The notes below the pieces were generated by a model. It made no database searches. It was not told where the DNA came from and saw only the letters and a program-made list of their open reading frames with translations. Positions 1-10,420 of a stretch of 64,000 nt of DNA are shown here, piece by piece (within the stretch, counting starts at the first letter, position 1; every line of letters starts with the position of its first letter). The position numbers and the translations under genes were made by a program. Source of the stretch: Rhabdophis nuchalis. Its lineage: Eukaryota > Chordata > Lepidosauria > Squamata > Natricidae. The stretch is taken from the NCBI GenBank assembly GCA_039707465.1, contig CM077643.1, forward strand, positions 45,512,605 to 45,576,604, read 5' to 3'.

Positions 1-1890
1 CCTTTGGACTCCAGTATGGATTTGTGATGTGAACACCCTTTTCTAAAGTGACAAGCTTCCCTCTCAGGTTGTTTTCCCTTTTTCTCACAGCTGCAACATG
101 ATGCTGGATAGTTTGCTTCTTAGCAAAATTATCCCCGTTTCATGCCCACGTCTCAACCGGGCCTCTGCCGCTTGTCTAAAAATCCCAGGGCTGCTTTCAA
201 TGAATGACAGAACATGGAATAAGAATTCGATGATGGTGTATTTGTGTAGCTGGGCATGTGTTCTAAATGTTAAGACAATACAGGATTTAGCATTGCTAGA
301 TTTTCTTTTTGGAGCTAGTCCTGAATGAAGGAAGTGTAAGGCAGAAAGTGCATGTGCAAAAAGATATTCATCAGATACAAATATACTGCTTAGGAATATG
401 TATCACTGACACGTGATTCAATACCATGAAATGTAAGGATGGCCCCATGCTGTTGATTTTTTTAAAAAACGTTTAAAAAACGTTTAAAAAAACATAGACA
501 AAAGATTTCCATTAATGGTTATTAATTATGATTGCAAAATACAACCGCCATTGCTCAATAGCCATTATCACAATTATGGCTACACTTCAGTCAGTTACCT
601 TGACAATATTTGGCAGACAGGAAGCAGCGTAATAACTTTTATAGCAGATGAGGAAATTATCTGTAATGCACAACTTTGGGGGGGGGGGGGAATCCAATAA
701 ATGCTAAGTTTTGAGGTCATTTTTCCAATTCAAAAACCAACATTTGGAATCTCTTTTGAGGTCCAGCTGGAGGAAAGTTAAGGATCAAGGCATGGGAAGT
801 GTAATAATCAGCTTCATTCTGCTTTACAAGAGTTTGAAATATTTCCTTTTCCTCCAAACTGTAATGCTTAGTTATTTTTGTTGCTAAATATCACATTTGG
901 GTTGCATATATGTTTCCCTCCCTCCCTCCGTCCCTTCTCCCTCTCAGTAAATTGATACTCGTATACAAAACACTGGTGTTTTATTAGCCTTTCCTTGAAA
1001 TTAATTTACTTCCCACCATTAATTCAGAACTTTCTAGTAAATTTCATGAGCCACCTTTATCAGGGAATTAATCTCATTGCAGGAGATCTAGATTGGCATA
1101 AGTCCTTCTTTTACAAGTGGGGTGTAAAAATTGGTGGCCATTTTTGACCATGTACTTATCCTTTGGTTATAATGGGCACAAAGAACTGGTATATCCAAGG
1201 ACTCACACCGTTCACAATGCTTCAAGGCACACAAAAAACTTCACCAGAGCAATGGGAGAAGTGGAGGAAGAGAACAAACCTTTCTCGGTAGAAGAAACCT
1301 CGGTATCTCAAGCAGAGGAGTAGCAAAACCTTACAGAGTTCTTCCAAAACCCTATTAATGTTACAGGCTTGCAACCAGATGAGCTAGATTAAATGTGGGT
1401 TATTCAAAGCAAATTTGTCAAGATATAAAATAACACCTCCTCATTCTCTCACTGTACTTTTGTCCCTAAAGGGAGCAAATGCATCAGCTGAGGTTTGATG
1501 CTGTACGGCAAATGTGTCAAACAATAAGGCGCTTAGCATTTAAGCTACTGATTGGATTAACTCTCAATCTGAATGCCAGAGAAGGGAAGAGAAAAATTGG
1601 TATTGGAGTAAAAAAGAAAAAAATAGGGTCACTGTTCCCAAATCTGCCTCCTATATTTCTCCAACTTTTCGTATGCAGGTTCTAGATGTGATTCACCCAA
1701 CAAGAAGATATCAGTCTAGTGTTTACTGCCCTCCCGATACAATTAATTCTGTCCATATTTCAATATTAATATTGAATAATAATTGAATGCAGCATTAATC
1801 CATTTATTCACAACTGTGTATATTTTATTATTCACTTATTAGATTTTGTAGGAATGACTTTTAGAGTTAGGATTATATTTTTAGTTTCAT
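1..1890. other. AT-rich DNA, no gene recognised
   Basis: No convincing coding region, known repeat end or RNA gene is seen here. Open frames are short (under 80 codons), lack recognisable motifs and have no codon bias. A run of 13 G lies near 678-690, a short CCCT-rich tract near 915-940, and a small direct repeat of gtttaaaaaac near 470-495. It could be intron or intergenic spacer. Confidence 0.5.
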
Positions 1891-1904
1891 TTCCTTTGAT
1901 TTAA

Positions 1905-2115
1905 AGGAAAGATCTAACTCAGATTTCATCACAAGAAGTGATAGTACTGCTTTATACTGCAGTAGTAAGGCCACACTTGGACTACTGCATCTAATTCTGG
2001 TCACCCCGAAACACAAAAATGCTGAGACTCTAGAAAGAGTCCAGAGAAGAGCAACTAAACTAATTAGGGATTTGCAGGAAAACGTTGATGAGAAATGATT
2101 ATGGGAATTAGGTAA
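1905..2115 (+). mobile_element. Old CR1-like LINE fragment (RT C-terminal region)
   Basis: Translation in two frames gives VVRPHLDYC followed by [18 protein letters not shown]. This is the characteristic C-terminal stretch of CR1-clade LINE proteins downstream of the reverse transcriptase palm. The frame is broken between the two pieces and stops interrupt it, so it is a dead, old copy. The 3' UTR and tail are missing because the following hAT-like element starts directly after it. Confidence 0.7.
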
Positions 2116-2228
2116 GTCTAGCCCTGTGATGGCAAACCTATGGCACGCATGTCCGAAGTGTCCCATGGAGCCATGTCACCTGGCATGCACGGCATCACCT
2201 GTTCCTTTTCCGGGTTTCTGGCATGCAT

Positions 2229-2964
2229 ACCAGGGGTGGGTTGCTACCGGCATTACTGGAGTTTTAGTTTAGTTTAGTTTTATTTAAACTTATATACCGC
2301 TCCCTTTCCCGAAAGGGACTCGGGGAAGTGCACAGGAAATTAAAAAGCATAAATAAACATAACAATATACAAAATTTAAAATCAAATTAAATTATTAGCC
2401 CTGTGCTAAAAATTTGCAATAAATTAAAACTATTCCCCTTAAAAACCAATTAAAACAATTTGTTGTCAGGCTAAAGGCTAGGTAGAGTTAGGCCAGGCCG
2501 GACAGTTGAAAAAAGTGTGTCTTAAGCTTCTGGCGGAAAGAACGGAGGTCCGTGGTCATTCTGAGTTCGGGGGGTAGGTCGTTCCAGAGGGTCGGGCCCA
2601 TCACAGAGAAAGCCCTTCCCCTGGGCGTCGCCCGCTGGCATTGCCTAGTGGACGGCACCCGGAGAAGTCCCTCTCTGTGGGAGCGAATCGGCCGCAGGGA
2701 TGTATGGGGTAGGATGCGATCCCGTACGTAACTAGGTCCTGTACTGGAGGTTCACTGCGCATGTGCAGTTGCCTATAAATTGTTCTGCGCATGCACAGAA
2801 CATTAAAAAAGGAGTAAAAAACATACCGGTAACGGCATGGGCAACCAGGGAACCAGTTTGGGGGTGTGGCCAGCCTGCTGTCCCTATTGGTTCAGCAACC
2901 CAGTTGCAATTTCCACTACCGGTTCATCCAAACCAGTGTGAACCGGTAGTAACCCACCTCTGGT
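2229..2964 (+). mobile_element. hAT-type MITE carrying an L2 insertion
   Basis: Ends form inverted repeats: accaggggtgggttgctac at the left and gtagtaacccacctctggt at the right. Flanking 8-mers gcatgcat (2221-2228) and gaatgcat (2965-2972) match at 7 of 8 positions, as expected for a hAT target duplication. Internal sequence carries the gcgcatgtgcag and aaccggt motifs also seen in the element at 60037-60295. It is interrupted by an L2 fragment. Confidence 0.6.
2258..2742 (-). mobile_element. L2-like LINE 3' fragment
   Basis: Minus-strand sequence encodes SHREGLLRVPST-type residues and the WNDLPPELR-like C-terminus, then the 3' end that reads gagtccctttcgggaaaggg before a TTTAAAT tail. The frame is broken. 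The short motif actggag occurs on both sides (about 2251 and 2743), a plausible target duplication inside the surrounding MITE. Confidence 0.8.
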
Positions 2965-3063
2965 GAATGCATCCGTGATGATCAGCTGTTCTTTGTGTGT
3001 GCCAGAAATTGGAAGAACTGGTCTTACGTTTTCCAGCGTGAGCATGTGCACCAGCCAGCTGAT

Positions 3064-3572
3064 ATATATACTATATAATTCCTGAAGATATAATGTGGAA
3101 AGGTATATACACCACTGCGGGAACTGTACAAGTTATGATACTATGGTCCATATAAAGAGAAAGACTAAGGAACACTGGTATGAAGAAAATGTTAGAAAAG
3201 TGTACAAAGCATCAAAAGCCTGAGCAGATGTGGAGTACATGCACTTCTTAATAATATAGAATTAGTATCTATATTATTTGTTTTCATCTTGCACTTTCAC
3301 AAATTGTTCTCTGTCACTTTCTTGCATTTATACAACAGAGAATCTAGAGCTTACTAGAACTGTTATTACTGTTAACTTATCTACTAGCTCTATACATAAA
3401 GTGAGACTAAGTAGTGTTCTGTAAACCAGTCTCAGCCAAATTGCTTACCATGTGACTCTAAATAATTCTTTAAATGGTGGCCCTAAACCCAATCCCCGTC
3501 TTCTCTATGTTTTATACAAATCACCAGCATTATTCTGAAGCCTTGCAAGTTTTTTTGACATGCAATGTAATT
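3064..3572. other. Unique sequence, nothing recognised
   Basis: AT-rich spacer between the nested hAT/L2 block and the L1 insertion. No repeat end, coding frame or RNA motif was recognised. Confidence 0.4.
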
Positions 3573-3587
3573 ACATGCAGCATTTTT

Positions 3588-5385
3588 TTAAAATAGTCTT
3601 TATTAATATAAAATCAAACATTTAACAGTTATAGGGTAAGGGTGGTGGGAGAGACGTACAAAAATAGGAAAAGGAGAGAAGAGGTAGAGGAAGAGTAGGA
3701 GGGAAGATACAAACCGGGGGTATAATTACTCCCCTAATTTAAGAGATATATTTGTCCCAGACTAACATCAAGTATTGTTTACAATTATATTCTGATGTCT
3801 ATATATAAATCTATAAAATTGTCTTAAGTACTATTATCTTGTTTGTTCCTGGTGCCTATTTCACTATTATTTTGTCTAATTAATTTCTTTGGTATCCGTT
3901 GTTCTCTTGCTGTACCACAAATACCATTTTTCCCAGGATTGGGCATAGATTGAGTTTGACTTGTCCTTTAGGATGTACGTTAGTTTGTCTGATTCTGCGC
4001 AACTAAAATTTTTAGATGTAATTAAGTTCTCTGATGGTGGATTAGAGTTTTTCCAGTGTTGCGCAATGGCCATCCTAGTCGCCGTTGTGATATGGGTGAA
4101 AAGGTACCAATCTTGATTTTGAATTTCGTGTGGTTTAATGCCAAGCAAATATAAATCAGGTTTGAGGGGGAAGTTAATACCTACTATTTCTAAGAGCCAA
4201 ATTTGTATTTTTTTCCAAAGTTGCATAGAAATTGGACAGGTCCACCACTGGTGGAAGAACGTGCCCCTGGCCGTTTTGCATTTCCAACATCTATCTGAGG
4301 AATTTGGGAACATGGGAGCAATTCGGGCTGGTGGTAGGTACCATCTATAGAGCATTTTATATGAGTTGTCCTTATAGGAAGACGACAAAGTCATTTTCAT
4401 GGTTTTGCCCCAGATAGTTTGCCACTCTTCTAAATTGATATTCCTTCCTATATTCCTTCCCCAAGCGATCATGGCACCTTTAATTGTTTCCTCACCAATG
4501 TACCTTTGCAATAATAATTTATAAACCTTAGAAATGAATTTAGTTGGCGTGTCCCACAGAATCTTATCTATATCTTGATTTGTTGGGTATATTCCGAATT
4601 CTTGTTTGTCTTTATTAAATTTGGATACTGCCTGAGTATATGGCCACCAGTCTATCTTCCAACCCCTTAGTTGTAGATCTGTCCGTGTTCTGATATTGCC
4701 CCCCTCATCTATCAAATCTCCATAAGTTAGGTTTCTCTTTAGGTTGTGAATGGTTGGGTAAGTTATTGCTTCTATTGGGGCTAGCCATCTTGGGATTTGG
4801 GTATACAGTTGTTGTTTAATTTTCTGCCATGTCCTAAAGAGGGTCGCTCTCATGTGGTGGGTGGTAAAACTTTTGGGTTGTCTATTGTTTTTTGGCCAAA
4901 GTGATGAATGCCAACCTTGAAGGAGATCATAACCCTCAATTGTTAGGATCCGTCCTCTCATTAGGGTAACCCAGTCTTTACCCCAGATCAAAATTGAGGC
5001 ATGATAGTAAAGTTCCCAGTTTGGGAGTCCCAAGCCTCCTCTCAATTTGTGTTCCTGAAGCATTTTCTTTTTTATGTGTGATTTTTTCCCCTGCCAGACA
5101 AATTTCAATGTGGTATAGTCTAATTTTTGAAAAAATTCTTTATTTAATTTTACGGGTGCCGTTTGGAACAGGTATATCCATTTTGGGAGGACGTATGCTT
5201 TAACGGCAGCTATCCTCCCTAGCAATGATAAAGGGATTTTGCTCCATTTTTCAAGTTGTTTGATCATTTCACCTATTAGTTTGTTATAATTTAATTCTTT
5301 GATTGCAGAGCATCTATTGGTTAACCAGATTCCCAAGTATTTAACTTTTTTAACAATTTCAATTCCCAATAATTTTTGTACCTGT
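3588..5385 (-). mobile_element. 5'-truncated L1 LINE with 15-bp target duplication
   Basis: A 1.8-kb L1 3' segment lies on the minus strand: part of ORF2, a roughly 290-bp 3' UTR and an A-rich end (T run at about 3582-3588 on the plus strand). The 15-mer acatgcagcattttt flanks it exactly at 3573-3587 and 5386-5400. That is the target-site duplication of an endonuclease-primed insertion. Its 3' UTR shares the accctataac block with the ORF1-only elements elsewhere in the window, which suggests related L1 lineages. Confidence 0.9.
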
Positions 5386-5396
5386 ACATGCAGCAT
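3876..5396 (-). pseudogene. L1 ORF2 C-terminal fragment (RT thumb to CCHC knuckle)
   Basis: The 506-codon open frame corresponds to the C-terminal part of L1 ORF2p, the cytoplasmic endonuclease/reverse transcriptase. It begins after the catalytic RT motifs with VKYLGIWLTN (residues about 18-27). It continues through the thumb-like ILPKW/LRGGLGLPN region and ends with a CX2CX8HX4C knuckle (CWKC...H...C, about residues 380-397), typical of L1 ORF2. The endonuclease and RT palm are absent, so it cannot act alone. The apparent start Met and the next two codons come from the duplicated target site and not from L1. The frame has no stop for 1.5 kb, so the insertion is fairly young. It is an accidental ORF at a truncated insertion and not a host gene. 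Confidence 0.9.
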
Positions 5397-5400
5397 TTTT

Positions 5401-5650
5401 AATGTCCCTACTAATACCTGCCAATATAAACTTATGCAGCCTGAATTTAAATGTTTTCCAAACCAAGAAGACCCTCATGAATTGTTTAAATCATATCAGG
5501 CTTACTGGTAAAATAGATTAAATGGTGACATCATCATCTACAGAAATGATGCTCAAAATTTTAAAATACGAAGTGGGAACTCACTGAGTAGATCAGCCAT
5601 CAGCAAGAGCTTTTATCACAGTAGGAAATATGGCTCTGGAACCTGGGCCA
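5401..5650. other. Unique sequence, nothing recognised
   Basis: AT-rich spacer between the L1 target duplication and a microsatellite cluster. Confidence 0.4.
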
Positions 5651-5654
5651 CAAT

Positions 5655-5680
5655 AAATTATACACACACACACACACATA

Positions 5681-5711
<31 letters not shown>

Positions 5712-5778
5712 TATTGGACCGCCCCCTCTCCCCGGAGGGACATACATACGTACATACATACATACATACATACATACA

Positions 5779-5808
<30 letters not shown>
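5655..5808. repeat. Compound microsatellite around an L2 3' remnant
   Basis: A (CA)n run is followed by (TTA)n (about 5681-5711). A 30-bp L2 3'-end remnant on the minus strand (ccgccccctctccccggagg) comes next, then (CATA)n to 5808. The L2 tail sits between the ATT and ATAC runs, consistent with the LINE tail having seeded the ATT tract. Confidence 0.8.
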
Positions 5809-5809
<1 letters not shown>

Positions 5810-5939
5810 TGTGGAAAAGTGTTTTCTTTTTTGTTCTCTATATACAATTATAGGTATACATTCACATAGTTATTATTCAATTTTGCATTCATCATTCTTA
5901 ATACATTTATAATTCCATTTACAGGGTTATAATATACTA

Positions 5940-6200
5940 TTTGAGTTGCTTTGTTTATCATCCCTTGCCTGTTTTGACACCACCTTCTTTTCCCTTTCTT
6001 TTCTCCCTCCCTCCCTTCTCTACTTCCTTCCTTCCTCTCTCCTTTCCTTTCCTTCTTCCCTTTCCTCTCCCCGACTCCTCTCTTCCTCTTCCCCTTCCTG
6101 CCCTCTCTCCTTCTCTAATTCTCCCTTCCATCTTCCTCTCCTCACCTCTATCTTCCTTCCCTTCTCTTCCTCTCATCTCCTCTCCTCCTCTCTTCCCTAG
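5940..6200. repeat. Polypyrimidine (TTCC/CCTCT) low-complexity tract
   Basis: About 200 bp of nearly pure C/T on the plus strand, degenerate TTCC and CTCC words. It creates long spurious open frames on both strands (Ser/Pro/Leu-rich or Gly/Glu/Arg-rich). Such tracts can form triplex DNA, but nothing here shows a function. Confidence 0.8.
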
Positions 6201-6394
6201 AGAGAGAGATTTCTCAAGCTCCTTGGGACTGAGAAAAATTGCTGCAAAATTGAGTTTCCTGAAGTGGACCATTAGACTCCTAAACAACTGGAAAAAAAGA
6301 TCTAGTAAAAAGAAAAGGCAACCAGAAGAGCAACATGCCAACAAAAGCAAATAAAACACCCCAGTAGCAAAACAAAGTTTAATCTGTGTGCATT

Positions 6395-6560
6395 GTTCAA
6401 TGGACTGTTAAATTAGCCATGCCCACCTAGTCATATGATCTAGCCATGCCCACCCAGTCACATGACCAGCTAGCGACACCCACCTAGCTGGTCCACCCCT
6501 CCCCCATCAGTCTGAGGGACCATGAATTGGCCCCCTGTTTAAAAAGTTTGAGGACCCCTG
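6395..6560. mobile_element. Partial hAT-type MITE (right end)
   Basis: The sequence ends with agtttgaggacccctg, the complement of the caggggtcctcaaact terminus seen in many squamate hAT MITEs. Internally it carries repeated catgcccacc/cacatgacc words. The left terminus was not found. Confidence 0.5.
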
Positions 6561-6572
6561 CACTAGACCTTT

Positions 6573-6737
6573 CAAATGAAAGTGAATATATGTGTCCCCG
6601 GGTCCCTGTGGGGAGAGGGAGCGGTTAATAAATGCAAAAGTTATTATTATTATTATAATGCTGCAGGTTCCAATCTGTGTTAGTCACTGAAGACAAAAGC
6701 TCTGGTCCCGGTGACTGACACAGATTAGATCCTGCAT
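6573..6737 (+). mobile_element. L2 tail plus foldback segment flanked by a 12-bp repeat
   Basis: The 12-mer cactagaccttt occurs at 6561-6572 and 6738-6749, like a target duplication. Between the copies lie an L2 3' end (gggagagggagcggttaata then ATT repeats, about 6593-6656) and an imperfect inverted repeat. The arms of that repeat (6659-6687 and 6711-6739) match over 29 bases with about four differences. Confidence 0.5.
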
Positions 6738-6749
6738 CACTAGACCTTT

Positions 6750-7135
6750 GCCTGACATATATGTCAATGTTAAACAGTAAAACTGCAATTGAATGGATTG
6801 GCACTGAAATTTGGGAGGTATGTCAAAAATCCATGTCCGTAATAATAATTAAGGTGGACTGCCTTAGTAAACACAAGTCTGCCATTAATGAAAACTTAGT
6901 ATTTTTTTTACTACATTGAACTAGAGCCAAAACCTCTTTCTCAATTTGGATATATAGACTATAGATCTGCAAAAATCACCATAGGTTTACAAGTGCATTC
7001 TCGGGCACCCAATTTGGAAGCCTCACTGGATACTTTAGTCTTTCACTTGTGAAAACCCTAGAGAACTGGAACTGTTTTAGTCCAGCATTTTAGGGCTTCA
7101 AAAGTCTGGTCCTAATGCCACTAAATATTTTTTAA
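6750..7135. other. Unique sequence, nothing recognised
   Basis: AT-rich spacer upstream of the solo LTR. No gene or repeat recognised. Confidence 0.4.
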
Positions 7136-7140
7136 GAAAG

Positions 7141-7489
7141 TGTTGTATCCTCGACCTGCGACCGGTCTCGAGTTACGACCGGCCGCAGGTCTTCCAGGCT
7201 GCCGCTTGAAGCCATGGAGACAGGCTGTAGCAAGCCGGCTAACCGCTAGTCGCGCCTGATTGGCTGAGGCGCGCCTGGCGGGAAGCCGGCTCTTGCCGCG
7301 GCCTGATTGGCTCCCCGTTTGACAGCTCCATATATAAGCAGCTGTCAAACGCGGGAGCCCCTGTCTACCGCCCATTTCTACACTTGTATTTAGTTATTGC
7401 TTTTACTCTGTCGCCTACAATAAACGGCTGTTAATAGAGCAAACCTGGCTGGACTCCCTCAGTTCTCAAACCCTTCAGAGAACTTAACA
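7141..7489 (+). mobile_element. Solo LTR of an LTR retroelement (endogenous retrovirus or Gypsy-like)
   Basis: A 349-bp unit starts tgtt and ends aaca. It is flanked by the 5-bp direct repeat gaaag at 7136-7140 and 7490-7494. Inside are two inverted CCAAT motifs in identical cctgattggct blocks (about 7254 and 7301), a TATA box tatataag (7331) and a poly(A) signal aataaa (7419-7424). This is the order of a U3-R promoter and polyadenylation unit. The TATA box lies between complementary arms (ccgtttgacagct and agctgtcaaacg) that could form a hairpin. No internal region, primer site or gag/pol frame adjoins it, so it is a solo LTR left by recombination. Many CpG dinucleotides remain, so it is probably young. 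The superfamily is not certain. Confidence 0.8.
7331..7338 (+). promoter_or_regulatory. TATA box of the solo LTR
   Basis: tatataag lies 190 bp into the LTR, 81 bp upstream of its aataaa signal and downstream of two inverted CCAAT boxes. Orientation is plus. Confidence 0.6.
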
Positions 7490-7621
7490 GAAAGAAAAAT
7501 AGCCTGAAGGGGAGAAATATACTTTCCGAGATGATTTTTTTAATAAAGTTTAAAGCCAATAATCAATCAGGATCTTCTTCAATTATCCTATAAAAGAAAG
7601 AGCATGAAGAAAGCTTAACTT

Positions 7622-8298
7622 ATTACTGGTAGCTGTGACTTATGACCAACTGTTTGAACTTAACAACCTACCCAGAAAAGAGGACTTATGATCTGGATTC
7701 GAAGTTCTGTCAGTCAGGCCTCCTCCATGATCATGTGATCAAGCTTCAGGCCCTTGGCAACAAGAGAAGGAATACTTTTCTTGAGTCTGTAGGAGGCTCT
7801 GTTTTTTTTAAGGAGACTCCAGATGTTGGATAACCATTTGTCTGAAGTGGTGTAGGGTTTCCTGCTTAAGCAGGGGGTTGGACTAGAAGACCTCCAAAGT
7901 CCCTTCCAACTGTTATTCTATTCTGTTCTGTTCTATTCTATTCTGTTTCAGGAGTCTGTGTAGTTTCCTTGACATTTCACTTAAGAGCCGTAGCAACATA
8001 TGACCTTACTTCATAGGCAACTTTACTTAAGGACCATCGCGACATGCAACTGTAACGTGTAGTTTCCATTATGGTCATATGTTAAGAATAACCTGTATGT
8101 CTGGTTAAACTGCACCCATAGCAAACCATTGCTTTAGTGACAGTGATGGCCACTTAACAAATGCATAATTTGCTTAATAAACATGGCAAAAACCGTTATA
8201 AAATTAGCCATGTGACCAGCCTCTTTTACAAACATTACAACATATGACCTCAATGGCCAGATAGGTTCCATTACAGTTTTATTTCAAGGGCTACCTGT
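7622..8298. mobile_element. Degenerate MITE-like repeats of the ggtagtcctcgacttacga type
   Basis: Weak matches to the family better preserved at 23398-23776 include gacttatgacc near 7635, aagaataacctgta near 8085 and ggctacctgta near 8288. A CR1 tail is inserted at 7821-7946. The block may hold two adjacent old copies. Confidence 0.35.
7821..7946 (+). mobile_element. CR1/L3-like LINE 3' end with ATTCT tail
   Basis: It starts within the C-terminal coding part (DNHLSEVV), then the conserved 3' UTR ggttggactagaagacctcc and cccttccaac. It ends in about 40 bp of (ATTCT/GTTCT)n. This 3' end recurs many times in the window. Confidence 0.85.
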
Positions 8299-8436
8299 AT
8301 TCTTGTCTTCATAGCTCCTTTCCATCAATCATTTTCAGCCATTCTCTTTACCATGTGACTGCCAAAGTATTCTTAAGGAGGTGGTGCTACTGTATTTCAC
8401 ACTCTTGAGTACAAATTCAATTCTCTACCTGAATTA

Positions 8437-9029
8437 TTTATTTTATTTATTTTTATTTTTCGAATTTATACCCCGCCCTTCTCCTTGTTAGGACTCAGGG
8501 CGGCGCACAGGCATTATTAAAAACCATAACAAAACAATATATACTATTAAAAACATATTAAATTAAATTAAAACCCGTGCTAAAAACCCTTTAAAACCCT
8601 GAAAAATTAAAATTTATAAATATAGTCAGAAACGGGGGGCTACGCTAGGCCGGCTTGTTGGAATAGGTACGTCTTAAGGCGTTGGCAGAAGAGGCGGAGG
8701 TCCGAGGTAGTGCGAAGGTCGGGGGGTAGGTCGTTCCAGAGGGCCGGGCCCGCCACAGAGAAGGCCCTTCCCCTGGGTGTCGCCAACCGGCATTGCCCGG
8801 CCGACGGTACCCGGAGAAGGCCCTCTCTGTGGGAGCGGATCTGACGAAGGGATGTATGGGGCAGAAGGCGGTCTCGTATATAGCTAGGCCCCGAGCCATG
8901 GAGCGATTTGAAGATGGTCGTCAACACCTTGAAGCGCACTCGAAAGGCCACAGGCAGCCAGTGCAGCTCGCGCAGGAGAGGTGTTATGTGGCCTTGCCTT
9001 GGGGCACCCACACTCACCCGCGCGGCGGT
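8437..9029 (-). mobile_element. L2-like LINE 3' fragment with 125-codon RT C-terminal frame
   Basis: The minus-strand frame 9017-8640 encodes the L2 C-terminus: LLRELHWLPVAFRVRFKVL, then SHREGLLRVPS, FSVAGPALWNDLPPDLR and LKTYLFQQAGLA. After the stop comes the L2 3' UTR with the cgccctgagtcc block and an AAAT-rich tail (plus-strand 8437-8475). It is 5'-truncated. The intact frame and high similarity to other copies here suggest recent activity of the family. Confidence 0.88.
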
Positions 9030-9040
9030 TAATTAAAACC

Positions 9041-9730
9041 ACCTATCCCTTCATTATATAGAAGACAGAGCACTTTAAAGATTTTGGTGGTCCACATAAT
9101 TTGACAATTTGACCTTATTCCTTATTCCTAATATCATTAGGAATTCTCTTTTTTTTGCCTTTGGTCCTTAGATTTTAAGCAAATTGGTCTGTTCTTGGCT
9201 TTTGCATTACCCAGTTTTTTTCTCTGTGTCTAATCTATCTCAGAATCAAAGACATTACAACAGCTAAAGGAAAGGTAAGATCAATGTATAGGTAAAATAA
9301 CTATTCAGTAGAAGCATTGTGAGCTATTGAGAACTTTTCAAATCTCACTCTTGGTTTCTTCTCAATCGAAGTTATATTTTGTGTAATACAGTAGAAATGA
9401 GAAACTGACATATATAAAAGTCTTGATTTTTGACTGGCAGAAGATTTAAATCTAATGTTAAAATCATATTGTGAAAAAGAAAAAATGCATAAATCGGGTT
9501 TATCCTTCGTAGATACCTGTGAATGCACAAAATTATCACCTTCGAACAATTTCCATGCAAGAGAGTTCTAGTGATTTCTGGACTTCTAGACTTCTGCAAA
9601 GATTTCTGCTGTTATTGTATTTGAGTCACAACTGAAAAATAATTAAATGGATGCTTGGATGTTTTCTTGTTCCATTTCCTTCCTTTCTCTTTCTTTGCTT
9701 CTCTCTCTCTTTTTCTCTCACACACAGGAT
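9041..9730. other. Unique sequence with CT-rich end
   Basis: No gene recognised. A CT-rich tract with ctctctctct and cacacacag lies at about 9675-9728. Confidence 0.4.
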
Positions 9731-9918
9731 GTGACGGAGATCTGGCTGCAACATCTGTCACCCCATTGATCTCCAGGGTTGATTCAGCTGACCTGGCTGG
9801 CTAGGTGAGTGTCCCCTTCCTCCCTCACCACTCCATGTGCATCCCTCCCGAAGCTGTGCACTTGGTGGAAGAGGACAACCATCCCAGATAGAAGGAGTGC
9901 ACTGCTCTTCGGTCAAGG

Positions 9919-10145
9919 GCTGTAGTGGGATTCAAAAAAGATTTGCTACCAGTTTTGTGGGTGTGGCCTGGTGGGCATGGAAGGGGAAGGATACTACAAA
10001 ATCCCCATTCCCTCCCGATCAGCTGGGACTCGGGAGGCAGAGAATAGATGGGGGCAGGGCCAGCCAGAGGTGGTATTTGACGGTTCTCTGAACTACTCAA
10101 AAACTCTGCTCCTGGTTCTCCAGAACCTGCTGAATTTCACCCCTG
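9919..10145. mobile_element. hAT-type MITE inserted in L2
   Basis: Left end ctgtagtgggattcaaa and right end gctgaatttcacccctg are roughly inverted copies. The interior has gtgtggcctggtgggc and repeated ctggttctccagaacctgct words shared with the elements at 10316 and 42857. No clean target duplication. Confidence 0.5.
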
Positions 10146-10315
10146 AACTAGGCCCTGTAGAGCTTTATTGGTAGCGACCAGCATCTTGAATCACACCCAA
10201 AAGCAAACTGGTTACAAGTGCAGCTTGTGAAGCAGAAGTGTTACATGGGTATACTGAGGCATGCCGATCACTGCCTGGGTTGCTTCATTCTGGACCAGCT
10301 GAAGCTTCTGGGTGG

Positions 10316-10406
10316 CAGAGGTGGTATTTACCAGTTCTCCAAAGCACTCAAAATTTCCACTACCGGTTCTCCAGAACTGGTCAGAACCTGCTGAATACCA
10401 CCTCTG
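10316..10406. mobile_element. Short hAT-type MITE (91 bp)
   Basis: Terminal inverted repeats cagaggtggtatt and aataccacctctg are perfect over 13 bp, with accggttctccagaactggt in the middle. It lies inside the old L2 remnant. Confidence 0.6.
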
Positions 10407-10420
10407 GTCAAGGGTACATT

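Larger units (their letters stand above)
2121..3063 (+). mobile_element. hAT-like nonautonomous element, split by a nested MITE
   Basis: The left part (2121-2228) reads tgatggcaaacctatggcac, which I recognise as the start of a common squamate hAT-type nonautonomous repeat. The sequence resumes after the inserted element at 2973-3063 with the typical agcgtgagcatgtgcaccag and cagctgat stretch. The right end of the element is not present. The family assignment rests on recall of the consensus and not on a search. Confidence 0.5.
9731..10420 (-). mobile_element. Old L2-like LINE remnant interrupted by two MITEs
   Basis: Outside the MITEs, the reverse strand translates to KLQLVQNEA, AVIGMPQYTHVTLLLHKLH and FKMLVA. 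This is the L2 C-terminal region in a more diverged form than the other copies. Stops and frameshifts show it is dead. The inserted MITEs are at 9919-10145 and 10316-10406. Confidence 0.55.

Noticed and set aside
5941..6359. Overlapping frames of 84-137 codons on both strands
   Set aside because: They are products of a polypyrimidine tract (Ser/Pro/Leu on one strand, Gly/Glu/Arg on the other) and lack complexity.
7121..7375. 84-codon minus-strand frame across the LTR
   Set aside because: It runs antisense through a CpG-rich LTR and has no motif. The structure is fully explained by the solo LTR.
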